A stretch of 64,000 nucleotides of DNA from Leptospira sanjuanensis. Its GTDB lineage: Bacteria; Spirochaetota; Leptospiria; Leptospirales; Leptospiraceae. Shown here in pieces: positions 1 through 11,205 of the stretch. The position numbers and the translations under genes are program-made. Each line of letters starts with the position of its first letter. The first letter of the stretch is position 1. The notes under the pieces are model-generated. The model had not been told where the DNA came from. It did not search any database and saw only the letters and a program-made list of their open reading frames with translations. The DNA is taken from contig NZ_JAIZBG010000001.1 of assembly GCF_022267325.1 (NCBI RefSeq), positions 1,554,001-1,618,000 of the forward strand. The letters are read 5' to 3'.

Positions 1-1
1 G

Positions 2-1009
2 GAAGGAAAAATTTTATTTATGAACCGGACCGCGGAGGCTCTGACCGGCTGGTCTCTTGCGGACGTGCAGGGCGAAAGCGGCGATAAGGTCTTGAGTCTT
101 TCGACCGACGACGGAGAAAATCTCCGCACAAAAATCGGAGGAATCAAACCCGATCACGTAAAATACATTCCTTCTCTTTTAACGCGGAAGAACGGAAGTC
201 GGATTCAAGTCGCGTTTCGGGTTTCACCGGTTCGGGACGAGGAAGGAGACATTGCGGGTTCCATCATTACTCTTTCGGAACTTTCCTCTCTTTCCGTTTC
301 CGAGAAAGAGATTTCCGAAATGGAAAAAGTCATTCAATCCGAACGGAGACTCGATTCGATCCAGAAACTCGCGGCGGGCCTCGCGCACGAAATCAACAAT
401 CCTCTGATGGGAATCATCAACTACGGACATATCATCCGAAATCACAAAGGCGGGGACGCGGACACGAAGAATTACGCGAGGCTCGTCATCGAACAAGGGG
501 AAAGAATCGCGGCGATCATCCGCAATCTCTTGTTATTCTCCCGAAAAGACCCGGAACAACCGGTGCAAACGAACGTAAAACAACTCGTGGGTTCCGTGGA
601 AGGAATGATCTCCGAGATGCTCAAGTCTCAAGAGATCCAATTGGAAAAACAAATACCGGAGGACTTGGAAGTTTTGCTCCGACCGAATCAGATCCGAGAA
701 GTCCTTTACAACATTCTGTATTACTATTCCGAAAATCAAAAAAAGGCTCTGATCCATCTCAAAGCCGCCGTGGACAACGGAGACGGCGAACCTTCCACGT
801 TAAAGGTTTTGGTTTCGGGAAAACTCGGTGTGGATCTCAACTTCAGCGAAGAAAGCCGCTTTGAACCGTTCGAAAACTTTCGTTCCAACGACGCTCGAAT
901 CGGGATGGGACTTTCGGTTTGTTACGGGATTCTTCAGGCGAACCGGGGACAACTTCTTCTCAAAAAATCCGATGCCGGTTGGGATTTTATCATTCAAGTT
1001 CCGGTTTAA
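2..1009 (+). CDS. PAS-containing sensor histidine kinase, 5' end cut by window
   Basis: The reading frame is open from base 2, and the residues before the first Met (EGKILF) continue a PAS fold, so the gene starts upstream of the window. A PAS domain fills about the first 90 visible residues. A HisKA segment follows with the H-box [14 protein letters not shown]; the phospho-acceptor His is about residue 123 counted from the Met at base 20. The HATPase domain has an N-box (NILYYY), an F-box (FEPF) and a G2-like GMGL. The usual DxGxG of the G1 box is not visible: the aligned stretch reads SGKLGVD. The protein is probably a cytoplasmic two-component kinase with a divergent or weak ATP site. No response regulator gene lies beside it in the window. 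Confidence 0.85.
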   Translation, partial: EGKILFMNRTAEALTGWSLADVQGESGDKVLSLSTDDGENLRTKIGGIKPDHVKYIPSLLTRKNGSRIQVAFRVSPVRDEEGDIAGSIITLSELSSLSVSEKEISEMEKVIQSERRLDSIQKLAAGLAHEINNPLMGIINYGHIIRNHKGGDADTKNYARLVIEQGERIAAIIRNLLLFSRKDPEQPVQTNVKQLVGSVEGMISEMLKSQEIQLEKQIPEDLEVLLRPNQIREVLYNILYYYSENQKKALIHLKAAVDNGDGEPSTLKVLVSGKLGVDLNFSEESRFEPFENFRSNDARIGMGLSVCYGILQANRGQLLLKKSDAGWDFIIQVPV

Positions 1010-1116
1010 GGGAGAATTTCGATTCTTCCCCGAAACGAAATCGCACGGAGCGGGGGCTCAATTTAACCGTTGGCGTTCGCATTTTGCGACTGAAAATCGA
1101 TGGAAAAACCAAGTGC

Positions 1117-2220
<1,104 letters not shown>

Positions 2221-2328
2221 TCGCCTCGTCAAAAACGTGTTCGATTTTACGTTAAAGCGAAATTAGAACATTCAAATAGAAGAATATTCTTTCGGACCGG
2301 CTCCGATCGTTTCGAAAGAAAAGAACGA

Positions 2329-2360
2329 ATACTCCGCGCTTGCCGCGGAGTATTTTGTTT
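2329..2360 (+). terminator. Rho-independent terminator after fbaB
   Basis: A perfect 10-bp stem, ATACTCCGCG (2329-2338) with CGCGGAGTAT (2344-2353), has a 5-nt loop (CTTGC) and is followed by TTTGTTT. It lies about 110 bases past the aldolase stop codon and ends before the cysteine synthase gene. Confidence 0.8.
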
Positions 2361-2446
2361 CATACGAATCAAGTGAAACGTTTTTTGTGAAAGCGTTTCG
2401 GGATCGATCGAAAGATTAGGGCATTCTACGAAAAAAAGAAGGCGCT

Positions 2447-3439
2447 ATGAACGTTAAGCAAGATTTTTCGAGCGCAGTGGGAAACACACCGCTCATTCTA
2501 CTCAAAAGTTTCAGCGAAGAAACCGGTTGTAAGATCTACGGAAAAGCTGAGTTCTTAAATCCCGGCGGTTCCGTCAAGGATCGGGCCGCTCTGTATATCG
2601 TCGAAGACGCGGAACGAAAGGGGATTTTAAAACCCGGTGGAACCGTCGTGGAAGGAACCGCGGGAAACACCGGAATCGGGCTCGCGCATATCTGCAATTC
2701 CAAGGGATATAAAACCCTCATCATCATCCCCGATACGCAGTCCCAGGAAAAGATCGATCTGCTGCGAACTCTCGGTGCGGAAGTAAGAACCGTTCCGGCC
2801 GTTCCATACAAGGATCCGAACAACTACGTCAAGGTTTCGGGTAGACTTGCGGAAGAAATGGAAAACGCGATCTGGGCCAATCAGTTCGACAACCTCGCCA
2901 ACCGCGAAGCGCATTACAAAACCACCGGTCCCGAAATCTGGGAACAGACCGAAGGAAAGATCGATGCGTGGATCACCTCGCTCGGAACCGGAGGAACCTA
3001 CGCCGGAGTTTCCCTCTTTTTAAAAGAAAAGAATTCCAAAATCAAAACGATCGTAGCCGATCCGTACGGTTCGGGAATTTATAATTTCGTAAAGAAGGGA
3101 GAGGTTCTTGCGGAAGGCAGTTCGTTTACCGAGGGAATCGGAAACGGAAGAATCACCGAGAACATGAAAGGCGCTCCGATGGACGACGCGATCCGCGTGA
3201 CAGACGAAGAATGTCTCGGTGTCGTTTATCAATTACTGCACAAGGACGGATTGTTTCTCGGCGGTTCCACGGGAATCAACGTGGGCGCCGCCGTGAAACT
3301 CGCCAAAGAACTCGGACCGGGAAAAACGATCGTAACGGTGTTATGCGATTCCGGTGCGAGATACCAGTCCAGAATCTTCAACGAAGAATGGCTGGCCTCG
3401 AAAGGATTTTCCGTTCCCGAATCGGCAAAACGATTCTAA
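2447..3439 (+). CDS. cysK: cysteine synthase (O-acetylserine sulfhydrylase family)
   Basis: This 330-residue PLP enzyme of the beta family joins O-acetylserine and sulfide to give cysteine. The N-terminal NPGGSVKDRAAL carries the PLP-binding lysine, EGTAGNTGIGLAH is the substrate/PLP loop (Ala where many CysK have Ser in TSGNTG), SLGTGGTYAG binds the phosphate, and GGSTGINVGA lies near the C-terminus. The length is normal. It sits alone between a terminator and a convergent gene. A cystathionine beta-synthase-like activity cannot be excluded from sequence, but there is no C-terminal CBS domain. The start ATG lies downstream of an AAGAAGG-like ribosome site. Confidence 0.92.
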   Translation: MNVKQDFSSAVGNTPLILLKSFSEETGCKIYGKAEFLNPGGSVKDRAALYIVEDAERKGILKPGGTVVEGTAGNTGIGLAHICNSKGYKTLIIIPDTQSQEKIDLLRTLGAEVRTVPAVPYKDPNNYVKVSGRLAEEMENAIWANQFDNLANREAHYKTTGPEIWEQTEGKIDAWITSLGTGGTYAGVSLFLKEKNSKIKTIVADPYGSGIYNFVKKGEVLAEGSSFTEGIGNGRITENMKGAPMDDAIRVTDEECLGVVYQLLHKDGLFLGGSTGINVGAAVKLAKELGPGKTIVTVLCDSGARYQSRIFNEEWLASKGFSVPESAKRF

Positions 3440-3518
3440 ATTCGGAAGTCGATTTCAAAAATGAAAACCGATCCGGTCCGATTGTGCGAACGACCGGTTT
3501 TGAGTTTAAATAGATTCA

Positions 3519-3539
3519 GTTTTTCTAAATTAGAAAAAC
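3519..3539. terminator. possible bidirectional terminator between convergent genes
   Basis: GTTTTTCT (3519-3526) pairs with AGAAAAAC (3532-3539) across a 5-nt loop, giving A/T runs on both sides. It lies between cysK and the convergent minus-strand gene and overlaps that gene's stop codon. The stem is AT-rich, so support is weak. Confidence 0.4.
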
Positions 3540-4537
3540 ACGGAATACAACAGTTGGCCGCCGACATCGAGGCTTTTGGAACCTCCGGCGATTTCCTTGT
3601 AAACCATAGGATTGCCGCGAACCCCGAAACCTTCGGTGACGGGTTCTCCCGTAGGGCTTTGAATCACGTTGTTTTGCGCCCAAGTTTTTCCCGTAAAATA
3701 CGCGTGCGTCAATTGAATCAGATACACTCCGACCGCGACCCCGATCGCCGCATGTTTCGCGTTTTTGTATTGCGATTCGTCCGATCGAATTCCGTTCAGG
3801 GAATTTACGTTTTTGAAGAGAGTGATCTGATTGTATTGATCCATAAAACCGGTCGGTAAACCGGAAGTAGGGATCAAGTTGGTCGTAAACTGAGTTTCGA
3901 GAATCTTTTCGATCTTTTTGTTATACGCACTGGCTCTGTCTTTTTCCGCCGCGTCGAGACCGATGTAAGAAATCAAAGAAACGAAGAATAACGTGGAGTA
4001 AGTGGAACTCCAGCCTTCCTGTCTCATAAAACTGTGACCCCAACCCGGAAGGATCGCGGATTTCCAAACGGGTTCCCAGGGATTTCGTTTCGCGGAAATA
4101 TAACGTTCCCAGTCGCCGTCCCGTTCTTCCAGATATTTTTCTATCATAGCGAGACGTTTTTGAACGATCTTATAGCTGTTCTCCTTGATCATCTGTTCCA
4201 AGTAGAAAGTGTCGAGTTGTTCTTCCTTATCGCTTTTCTTTCCTTCCTTATTCAGTTTCTTTTTTTCCGTTTCGATGATCTTTGCGATTTCCTGTTCGTC
4301 CTTGATCTCTTTGAAAATGATCTTGAGAATTTTAGTTTTTGCTAATTTTTCCCGTTTTCCATCTTTGATGATCGTGACGGTTTCGGGATCCTGATCGATC
4401 ACGGTCGCGTACGTCCGTTCGCCCGTTTTCAAAAGAATCGTTTCCGCAAACAACAAGCTCGGAAGAAAGAATAGAACGAATCCGATCCGAAACGGAACGA
4501 AAAGAGGTCTGAAAAAAAACTGATGTAAAAACTTCAT
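3530..4537 (-). CDS. exported/membrane protein of unknown function (DUF5683-like)
   Basis: This 335-residue protein has a long N-terminal hydrophobic signal (FVLFFLPSLLFAET) with probable cleavage after LLFA. A short beta-rich region follows (ETILLKTGERTYATVIDQD), like repeats found in other leptospiral exported proteins. Next come a charged, probably coiled-coil stretch (about residues 95-150), then KSAILPGWGHSFMRQEGW, which resembles the PGxGQ motif of DUF5683 membrane proteins, and two hydrophobic segments (YSTLFFVSLISYIGL and IGVAVGVYLIQLTHAYF). It is probably anchored in the cell envelope. The function is unknown. It converges with cysK. Confidence 0.75.
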   Translation of the reverse strand: MKFLHQFFFRPLFVPFRIGFVLFFLPSLLFAETILLKTGERTYATVIDQDPETVTIIKDGKREKLAKTKILKIIFKEIKDEQEIAKIIETEKKKLNKEGKKSDKEEQLDTFYLEQMIKENSYKIVQKRLAMIEKYLEERDGDWERYISAKRNPWEPVWKSAILPGWGHSFMRQEGWSSTYSTLFFVSLISYIGLDAAEKDRASAYNKKIEKILETQFTTNLIPTSGLPTGFMDQYNQITLFKNVNSLNGIRSDESQYKNAKHAAIGVAVGVYLIQLTHAYFTGKTWAQNNVIQSPTGEPVTEGFGVRGNPMVYKEIAGGSKSLDVGGQLLYSVFF

Positions 4538-4753
4538 AAGAATACTATTTCCTGTGGATCAAGAATAATGATTCAGTATTAGTAAAGAAATTATAAATGC
4601 AATTTAATTTAATCTGTTCTTCGATTTTATTTGATTAAAAAAGTAGGATGGAAAAAGGATAGATGGAAAGGAAACAAAACGTTTCGTCTTATAGACAATA
4701 AAAAAGAAAACGCCTTTTTATCAGATGCGCGGAACGTAAAGGGTCGTATTGTT

Positions 4754-5032
4754 ATGAAGAGAAGATTCGAACAAAAAATAGGGATCGTGTTGATCGGGAT
4801 TTTATTTCTTTGCGGAACTTTGATTTCCAAAGAATCGGATAAAAAAGAATCCGAACGAGGTTTGGAAACTTCTTCCAAGCCCGCCGCGCAAGGCTGTTGT
4901 CGTATTAAAATGGCCGGGGGCGGTTACGATTACTTTATGAGCACCGAAGAAGAATGTGCCGGTCACAAACAGTTTCATTCGTTTATGAAGGAACGAACCC
5001 TTTGTTTTGAATCCTTTCCGGATCGGGATTGA
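4754..5032 (+). CDS. small exported cysteine-containing protein, unknown function
   Basis: This 92-residue protein starts at the ATG at 4754. The frame is open 41 codons further upstream, but that stretch is low-complexity lysine-rich and gives no signal peptide, whereas MKRRFEQKIGIVLIGILFLCGTLIS is a normal signal sequence; the Cys in LFLCG could even be a lipobox. The mature part has CCRIKM, a Gly-rich turn GGGYDYF, then EECAGH and RTLCFESF: four cysteines that could form two disulfides or bind metal. No relative is recognised. It stands alone between two minus-strand genes. Confidence 0.6.
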   Translation: MKRRFEQKIGIVLIGILFLCGTLISKESDKKESERGLETSSKPAAQGCCRIKMAGGGYDYFMSTEEECAGHKQFHSFMKERTLCFESFPDRD

Positions 5033-5154
5033 AAGAATCCTCCGTTTGACGGATCTTTTTGCGTCCGGCGCGAATGTAAACGATCGCATAACGTGGAAAT
5101 GAAAGAGCGCATAACGCGTCCGTTTTACAAAGGGCGATCCTTTTCGGCGTCCTA

Positions 5155-6438
5155 TTAAGGAAAAAAGCGGATTCTCACACGGAATCCGTTTTCTTTTTCG
5201 ACTTCCATTTCACCCCGAAGTTGCATACAAAGAGCTTCGATCAAATTCATTCCTAAAGAACTTCCTTCCTGAGGGTCCTTGTCCGCGGAATCCTTGCCGA
5301 CTCCGTTATCCGCCACTTCCAACGTCAGATAGCCCGAAGCCGATTTCTGAAAGAGAATGGTGATCAATCCTTTTCGTTTATCGGGAAAAGCGTGTTTGAA
5401 AGAATTGGAAAGCAGTTCGTTTACGATCAAGCCGCAGGGAACCGCCTTGTCCATAGGAAGAAAGATTTCTTCGATATTACAGTCGGATTGAATTCTCCCG
5501 TCGCTTGGACCGTAAGAAACGAAAAGATGGCTCACCAATGAATTCAGATAATCTTTTGCGTGAATGACTTTGTATGTGCTTTTGTGGAACAGATAATCCT
5601 GAACCATCGCCATGGATTGAATTCGATTCATCGCCGAAGCGATCGCTTTTTTTGCAGATTCTGATTTTGTCTTTTCCTGTTCCAAGGTCATCATTGCGAG
5701 AATGAGTTGGATATTGTTCTTAACCCGGTGTTGGATTTCCCGAAAGAGAGTTTCCTTGTCGTTTAACGATTCCGTAAGCTGCAATTCCGTTTCGGTCCGG
5801 ATCGAGATTTCGTTCTGTAGTCTTTTGTTCGTTTTTCTCTGGAGAAGGATGAGTTGTTTTTGTTTGCGGATTCCTTCCGCGAGTCCCCGTAAAATCGCGA
5901 TGATGGAAAAGGTGAGAATTCCGCATAAGAAGGTGAAATTTGCGCCGACTACGAGGATTTGAAATGGGGTTTCGTTTCCGATCCAAATTCTATAATGGGC
6001 AAGAAGCGCTCCGGAAAATACGCAGACCGACGCGAGCGCCCAACCCCACAACGCGATGGTAGGACTTAAAAAGATTCCGCAAAAAACCGGAATCAAAAAG
6101 AACCAAAGAATTCCCGCTCCTCCGAGTCCGATCTTGGTATAAAGAAGACAACCGAGGATAAAGATTAAACCCAAAAGAAAGTAGGACTTCGGTTTATACA
6201 ATTTGCTCGGAAGAAGCAAAAGAAACCATATTAGAAGAAGCGCAAGCGTATCGACGATGACGACTTCTCCGAGCCCCTGCACCCAAGCCAGATAAACGCT
6301 CGGAACGTAGATCAAAAATCCGAAACAGGACGAAAGAAGCAATAGAACGTGGATGATGTTTTTTTTCCAAGCATTCGGATGGGTGGAATTCGGGGAAGGA
6401 AGCTTGAATAATTCTTTGATAGGGGGAAGAAGGCTCAT
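5155..6438 (-). CDS. membrane sensor histidine kinase, HisKA_2 (HWE-like) family
   Basis: The protein has 427 residues. About six or seven hydrophobic segments occupy residues 25-190 (for example HVLLLLSSCFGFLIYV, FFLIPVFCGIFLS, LCGILTFSIIAIL), followed by a coiled coil (about 195-235). The HisKA_2 H-box is EIQHRVKNNIQLILAMM, with the phospho-acceptor His near residue 238. The HATPase domain shows VNELLSNSFKHAF (N-box), VADNGVGK (G1) and SSLGMNLIEAL (G2). Such kinases usually phosphorylate stand-alone receivers; none is adjacent. The gene is divergent from the copper operon, and the roughly 295-bp gap holds a 14-bp palindrome, so it may share regulation with that operon. Confidence 0.9.
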   Translation of the reverse strand: MSLLPPIKELFKLPSPNSTHPNAWKKNIIHVLLLLSSCFGFLIYVPSVYLAWVQGLGEVVIVDTLALLLIWFLLLLPSKLYKPKSYFLLGLIFILGCLLYTKIGLGGAGILWFFLIPVFCGIFLSPTIALWGWALASVCVFSGALLAHYRIWIGNETPFQILVVGANFTFLCGILTFSIIAILRGLAEGIRKQKQLILLQRKTNKRLQNEISIRTETELQLTESLNDKETLFREIQHRVKNNIQLILAMMTLEQEKTKSESAKKAIASAMNRIQSMAMVQDYLFHKSTYKVIHAKDYLNSLVSHLFVSYGPSDGRIQSDCNIEEIFLPMDKAVPCGLIVNELLSNSFKHAFPDKRKGLITILFQKSASGYLTLEVADNGVGKDSADKDPQEGSSLGMNLIEALCMQLRGEMEVEKENGFRVRIRFFP

Positions 6439-6559
6439 AGTCGTCCGATTGTATAACAGAGTAGGCCCGTTTCTTTCTTAGAAAGATAACAGATGTTCGA
6501 ACTCGATTCCGGAAAAATCTCTCTCATAGAATTTTTGTCTTGAGTTTTTTTTAAATATG

Positions 6560-6573
6560 TGAGCAAATGCTCA
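6560..6573. promoter_or_regulatory. palindromic candidate operator in divergent intergenic region
   Basis: TGAGCAAATGCTCA is a perfect 6+2+6 inverted repeat, with an extra half site TGAGCA at 6659-6664. It lies between the divergent kinase gene (ends 6438) and the copper operon (starts 6734). The size and symmetry suit a dimeric helix-turn-helix repressor such as a TetR or MarR type. Which protein binds it is not visible. Confidence 0.4.
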
Positions 6574-6733
6574 TTATTCTGAACCAGAGAGATTCGAAGC
6601 CATTTATAGATCGAGAAGGTCATTTTTTCCCTTGCAACCGTTCTCAATTGATAACAAATGAGCATCCTATTTCCAACAAACCTCAGATTCAGTATACAAT
6701 AAAATTCCGGAAAACCCGGGGGTTCAATCAAAA

Positions 6734-8755
6734 ATGAAAAAACCAGGTTTCGAAATCAAAAAACTTCCCTATCTTATGGCTTTGTTAATGGCCGGAGTCG
6801 CGTTGGGAATTCTCGTTTCCGCTTGCTCCGGGGAAAAGAAGGAGGAGATCGAGGGTTTCGCTCACGTATTGATGATCGATAACTCCTTTTCTCCTCCGAT
6901 GCAGAAAATTCCTGTCGGTGGAATCGTCGAGTTCGTCAACTCGGGAAACAATCCGCATAACGCAATTGCCGTCGATAAGAGTTGGTCCACCGAAAAGACC
7001 TTCGGAAACATCGTGATGCCTCGGGGTTCCAAAACGAAAGTCACTTTTCCGAAAGAAGGCGTGTTCCCGTATTTTTGTTCTTTTCATGCGACCCCCGACG
7101 GCAAAAGCGGTATGGTCGGAGACGTCGTCGTCGGAGACGTTCCTTACAACCCTGCGGCCAAAGCGGGCAAGTCTTGGAAGAACGTTGCGCAGTTTTCAGG
7201 AACCACCCGCAAGGTTCCTTCTCAGTATCCTACGATTCAGAACGCGGTGGACGCCGCAAGTCCGGGAGATTTGATTCTGGTCAGCGAAGGCGTTTATTAC
7301 GAAGAAGTCACCGTTACGACTCCTTCGATTACGATTCGAGGAGTGGATCGGAATAAGGTCATTATCGACGGTCAGTTTCAAAGAGGAAACGGGATCATGG
7401 TCGTTGCGGCGGACGGAGTCGCGATCGAAAACATGACGGCAAGAAACGCTTCCTTAAACGGTTTTTATTGGACCGGCGTGAAAGGATATCGAGGTTCTTA
7501 CCTGACCGCTCACAATAACGGCGACTACGGTATTTACGCGTTCGACTCGATGAACGGAGTCATCGAACACGCCTATGCTTCCGGTTCACCGGACTCGGGC
7601 GTCTATATCGGTCAGTGTTATCCTTGTAAGGCGATTCTTTACGACGTAGTTTCGGAACACAATGCGCTCGGTTATTCCGGAACCAACTCCGGCGGAGAAC
7701 TCTATCTCATCAGTTCGGTATGGAAGAATAATATCGTGGGTCTCGCTCCGAACACTCTTGATCGGGAACTTCTTCCTCCCGAAAGAGAAACGACCATCAT
7801 CGGAAATCTGGTTTACAACAACAATAACCCGAAAGCTCCGATCGCGGCTTTGGAATATCCTTCCTTTGGAAACGGAATCCTGATCGCGGGCGGTCTTTCA
7901 AATATCATTCGTAAGAACGTAGTTGTCGATCACGAAAACAACGGGATCGTAATTCTTCCCAACTTGGACGAAAAGTTTTGGATTTCGCATAACAACGTGG
8001 TGCAAGATAACATCGTCTACAACTCGGGTAGAGCGGATATCGCTCTCGTAGGTCCGATGAGCACGGGAAACTGTTTTTCGGGAAATCAATACAGAACGGA
8101 ACTTCCCGCCTTCCTTGAAAAATGGAACGGTTGCGGTTCGTTCTTGAGACTTCCGATGGGCGGAGATCTTTCGATGATGCTCGGAGCGCTCGGCTTGATG
8201 GTGCAGGCTTCCGGCGGAAAATTTCCTTCCGGTAACTACAAAGAACAACCGATTCCGGGTCCTCAAGTCAATATGCCGAACGGAGCTTCCGCACCCGTAA
8301 AACCGGCGTTGACCGCGTTTGAAGACTTCAACTTGGATTTGAATAAGATCTCCCTTCCGAAAGAAGCGGAAGAAGTGTTGAAAACGGTTCCGAGAAAACC
8401 CGCGCCGACCACCGGGGCGATCACTCTCGTAAAACCGGTCAGTCTCTTTCCGTTCTTCTATCACTGGTTGGGATTTCTGCTTCCGTTCGCGATTTATATC
8501 TGCTGGACTTCCATGTCTCTGTTCGATCTGAAAGACAGAACGGACCTGGATCGGAACAAAAAAATGTCCTGGATTGCGGCGATCACTTTCGTTCCGATTT
8601 TAAGCGCGGCGATTTATCTTCTCGGAAGCGGAAGCAAATATCCGACTTGGTTCAAGCGAACCTTGGTTTGGGGAGGAATCGCGGCATTCTTCCTTTTGGC
8701 GGCTTACACCGGACTTTCTTTGATGAACGGCGTGGGAACCAAAACAATCAGTTAA
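6734..8755 (+). CDS. lipoprotein with cupredoxin domain, NosD-like beta-helix and C-terminal membrane module
   Basis: The protein has 673 residues. The N-terminal signal ends in the lipobox LVSACS, with Cys31 the likely lipidated residue. Residues ~40-135 form a plastocyanin-like domain with all four type 1 copper ligands visible: His in NNPHNA, Cys and His in YFCSFHA, and Met in KSGMVGD. Residues ~155-480 are a right-handed parallel beta-helix of the NosD/CASH type (PTIQNAVDAASPGD, ITIRGVD and repeated N/G-rich turns). The last ~100 residues have three hydrophobic segments in a PLDc_N-like pattern. It is first in a copper operon with a membrane protein, multicopper oxidase and SCO1. It probably binds or transfers copper at the membrane's outer face, but the role is inferred. 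Confidence 0.85.
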   Translation: MKKPGFEIKKLPYLMALLMAGVALGILVSACSGEKKEEIEGFAHVLMIDNSFSPPMQKIPVGGIVEFVNSGNNPHNAIAVDKSWSTEKTFGNIVMPRGSKTKVTFPKEGVFPYFCSFHATPDGKSGMVGDVVVGDVPYNPAAKAGKSWKNVAQFSGTTRKVPSQYPTIQNAVDAASPGDLILVSEGVYYEEVTVTTPSITIRGVDRNKVIIDGQFQRGNGIMVVAADGVAIENMTARNASLNGFYWTGVKGYRGSYLTAHNNGDYGIYAFDSMNGVIEHAYASGSPDSGVYIGQCYPCKAILYDVVSEHNALGYSGTNSGGELYLISSVWKNNIVGLAPNTLDRELLPPERETTIIGNLVYNNNNPKAPIAALEYPSFGNGILIAGGLSNIIRKNVVVDHENNGIVILPNLDEKFWISHNNVVQDNIVYNSGRADIALVGPMSTGNCFSGNQYRTELPAFLEKWNGCGSFLRLPMGGDLSMMLGALGLMVQASGGKFPSGNYKEQPIPGPQVNMPNGASAPVKPALTAFEDFNLDLNKISLPKEAEEVLKTVPRKPAPTTGAITLVKPVSLFPFFYHWLGFLLPFAIYICWTSMSLFDLKDRTDLDRNKKMSWIAAITFVPILSAAIYLLGSGSKYPTWFKRTLVWGGIAAFFLLAAYTGLSLMNGVGTKTIS

Positions 8756-8795
8756 AAAGTTTAGAATATTCAGAAATTATCATAGGAGAAAAAAC

Positions 8796-9110
8796 ATGGA
8801 ACAAACTGTCATCGGCGGCCCCGGATTCTTCGCTTTACTTTTCAACTTTTACGGATATTACTTTCCGTTTATCCTCTACACTCTTCTTGCGCCTTTGGCG
8901 CTTCTGGATCTCGTAAAAAGAGAGGACGTGGACGCGAAATCCGGTTCGATCTGGACCGGTGCGATTCTTCTGGTTCCGATCGTAGGAGCCGGAGCGTATT
9001 TGGTTGCGGGAGGATCCAAGGTTCCCGCTTGGTTGAAAAATTCCCTCGTTTACGGGGGAGTGGGGTTTTTGGCGCTGATCATTCTCATCACATCGGTAGC
9101 CAAATTCTAA
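8796..9110 (+). CDS. small membrane protein, PLDc_N-like, paralogous to the preceding gene's C-terminus
   Basis: The 104 residues contain three hydrophobic segments (YYFPFILYTLLAPLALLDL, WTGAILLVPIVGAGAYLV, LVYGGVGFLALIILIT). Order and motifs repeat the C-terminal tail of the preceding lipoprotein: a polar LDLVKREDVD/LFDLKDRTDLD linker, a W...VPI...Y turn, a GGSKVPAWLKN/GSKYPTWFKR block, then the last helix. It is therefore a free-standing copy of that module. The start at 8796 follows AGGAGA. The stop lies 4 bases before the next start, so translation is probably coupled. No enzymatic residues are visible; it may be an assembly or docking subunit for the copper proteins. Confidence 0.8.
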   Translation: MEQTVIGGPGFFALLFNFYGYYFPFILYTLLAPLALLDLVKREDVDAKSGSIWTGAILLVPIVGAGAYLVAGGSKVPAWLKNSLVYGGVGFLALIILITSVAKF

Positions 9111-9114
9111 AAAA

Positions 9115-10131
<1,017 letters not shown>

Positions 10132-10235
10132 TACGATGACGTCTAACGTGTGTACGGCCGTTTAGAGAAAGATTTCGAAAGTGCGAATTCTATTTTTAAG
10201 TTTTCCCGTTCCCGGAATCGTTTAGGAGAAATTTT

Positions 10236-10832
10236 TTGAAGGAAAGAATTCTTTTTATCGGAGTTTTGATTTTCGGAATCGGACTGGGTTTTTTCGGTTG
10301 GAAACTTTGGAAGTCGAAAACCGCAGCGAACCAAGAACCCGTTTTAGTGGAAGAATGGTCCACGTCCGTTTTAAAGAATACCGCGAATTCCGAAGTTCCT
10401 CTGCGCGAAATTCCCGGTAAACTGAAACTCGTGTATTTCGGTTTTTCGCATTGTCCGGACATGTGTCCACGTGCGATTCTGGATATGTCCGCCGCGGTCA
10501 AAGAACTCGGGGAAGAAGGGAAGAATCTCACGCCCGTCTTTATCAGCGTAGACCCGGAAAGGGATTCCCCCGAACTACTTGCAAAATACGTAAAACAGTT
10601 TCCCGGTGAAAGATTGGTCGCATTAACCGGAGAAAAGTCCAAGCTCGACGTTTTGCAGAACGCGTTCGGTGCGATTTCGAAAAAAGTGAGCAATCCGCAA
10701 GTTACGGGCGGCTACACGGTCGATCACACCGTCTTTTTGTACGTTCTCGACGATCAGAGCAGAATTCTCGCGACGTTTCCGGGAGGAACCGACGGAAAAA
10801 CTCTCGCCAAAGACATTAAGAAATTCTTATAG
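10236..10832 (+). CDS. SCO1/SenC family copper chaperone
   Basis: The protein has 198 residues. An N-terminal membrane anchor (ILFIGVLIFGIGLGFFGWKLW) precedes a thioredoxin-fold domain with the SCO copper-binding pair CPDMC in FGFSHCPDMCPRA and the third ligand His in YTVDHTVFLY. Members load copper onto the CuA site of cytochrome oxidase or act as periplasmic thiol reductases. The start is TTG at 10236, chosen because TAGGAGAA lies 6-7 bases upstream and no ATG fits. It is the last gene of the copper operon, about 100 bases after the oxidase. Confidence 0.9.
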   Translation: MKERILFIGVLIFGIGLGFFGWKLWKSKTAANQEPVLVEEWSTSVLKNTANSEVPLREIPGKLKLVYFGFSHCPDMCPRAILDMSAAVKELGEEGKNLTPVFISVDPERDSPELLAKYVKQFPGERLVALTGEKSKLDVLQNAFGAISKKVSNPQVTGGYTVDHTVFLYVLDDQSRILATFPGGTDGKTLAKDIKKFL

Positions 10833-11205
10833 ACAAGGGCGGAGACCGGATTCTTCAAAGCCGTCGGTTTGCGGAAGAGAGCGCGGACGGCGACGCGCAC
10901 ATCTCGTCGATCCGCTTGTTCGACTTTCGATCTGCTCCTTTTTACAAGCGTTTTTCAATCTTCCGATGGTTTGTCGGTAGAATTGGTCGGTGTCTTTGAG
11001 GATCGTTTCGTCGTTCAATCGGTGTGGGAACTCCTTCGAAAAGAAACAAAAGTAAATCGATGAGACTGCGCGCAGGAATGTGGGAACTCCTTCGTTTCCA
11101 AGAAGAATTCTCGGTTTTACGGTTTGCGGTTTTGTCGTTTGCATTTTTGGGCCGATTTTCCAACTTCGTTGGAAGCCTTCGATGAATGGCTCCGCGCATC
11201 TCCGG
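10833..11205. other. intergenic stretch without a convincing gene
   Basis: The gap lies between convergent genes (SCO1 on +, DUF486 on -). Overlapping open frames exist on both strands, but their translations are Arg/Ser-rich and contain the intergenic TGTGGGAACTCC repeat, so they are not believed. Two copies of that repeat and no obvious terminator were seen. Confidence 0.6.
11023..11094. repeat. two direct copies of a dispersed TGTGGGAACTCCTTCG repeat
   Basis: The 16-mer TGTGGGAACTCCTTCG occurs at 11023-11038 and again at 11079-11094. A shorter form recurs at 13031 and 13071. It lies only between genes. From memory, this resembles a short repeat scattered through pathogenic Leptospira genomes. 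Confidence 0.7.

Noticed and set aside
4034..4394. Plus-strand Phe-rich frames
   Set aside because: Antisense of the charged coiled-coil part of the minus-strand exported protein.
6435..6731. 98-codon minus-strand frame overlapping the start of the HisKA_2 kinase by four bases
   Set aside because: No ribosome site, odd composition, overlaps the palindromic operator region; likely chance.
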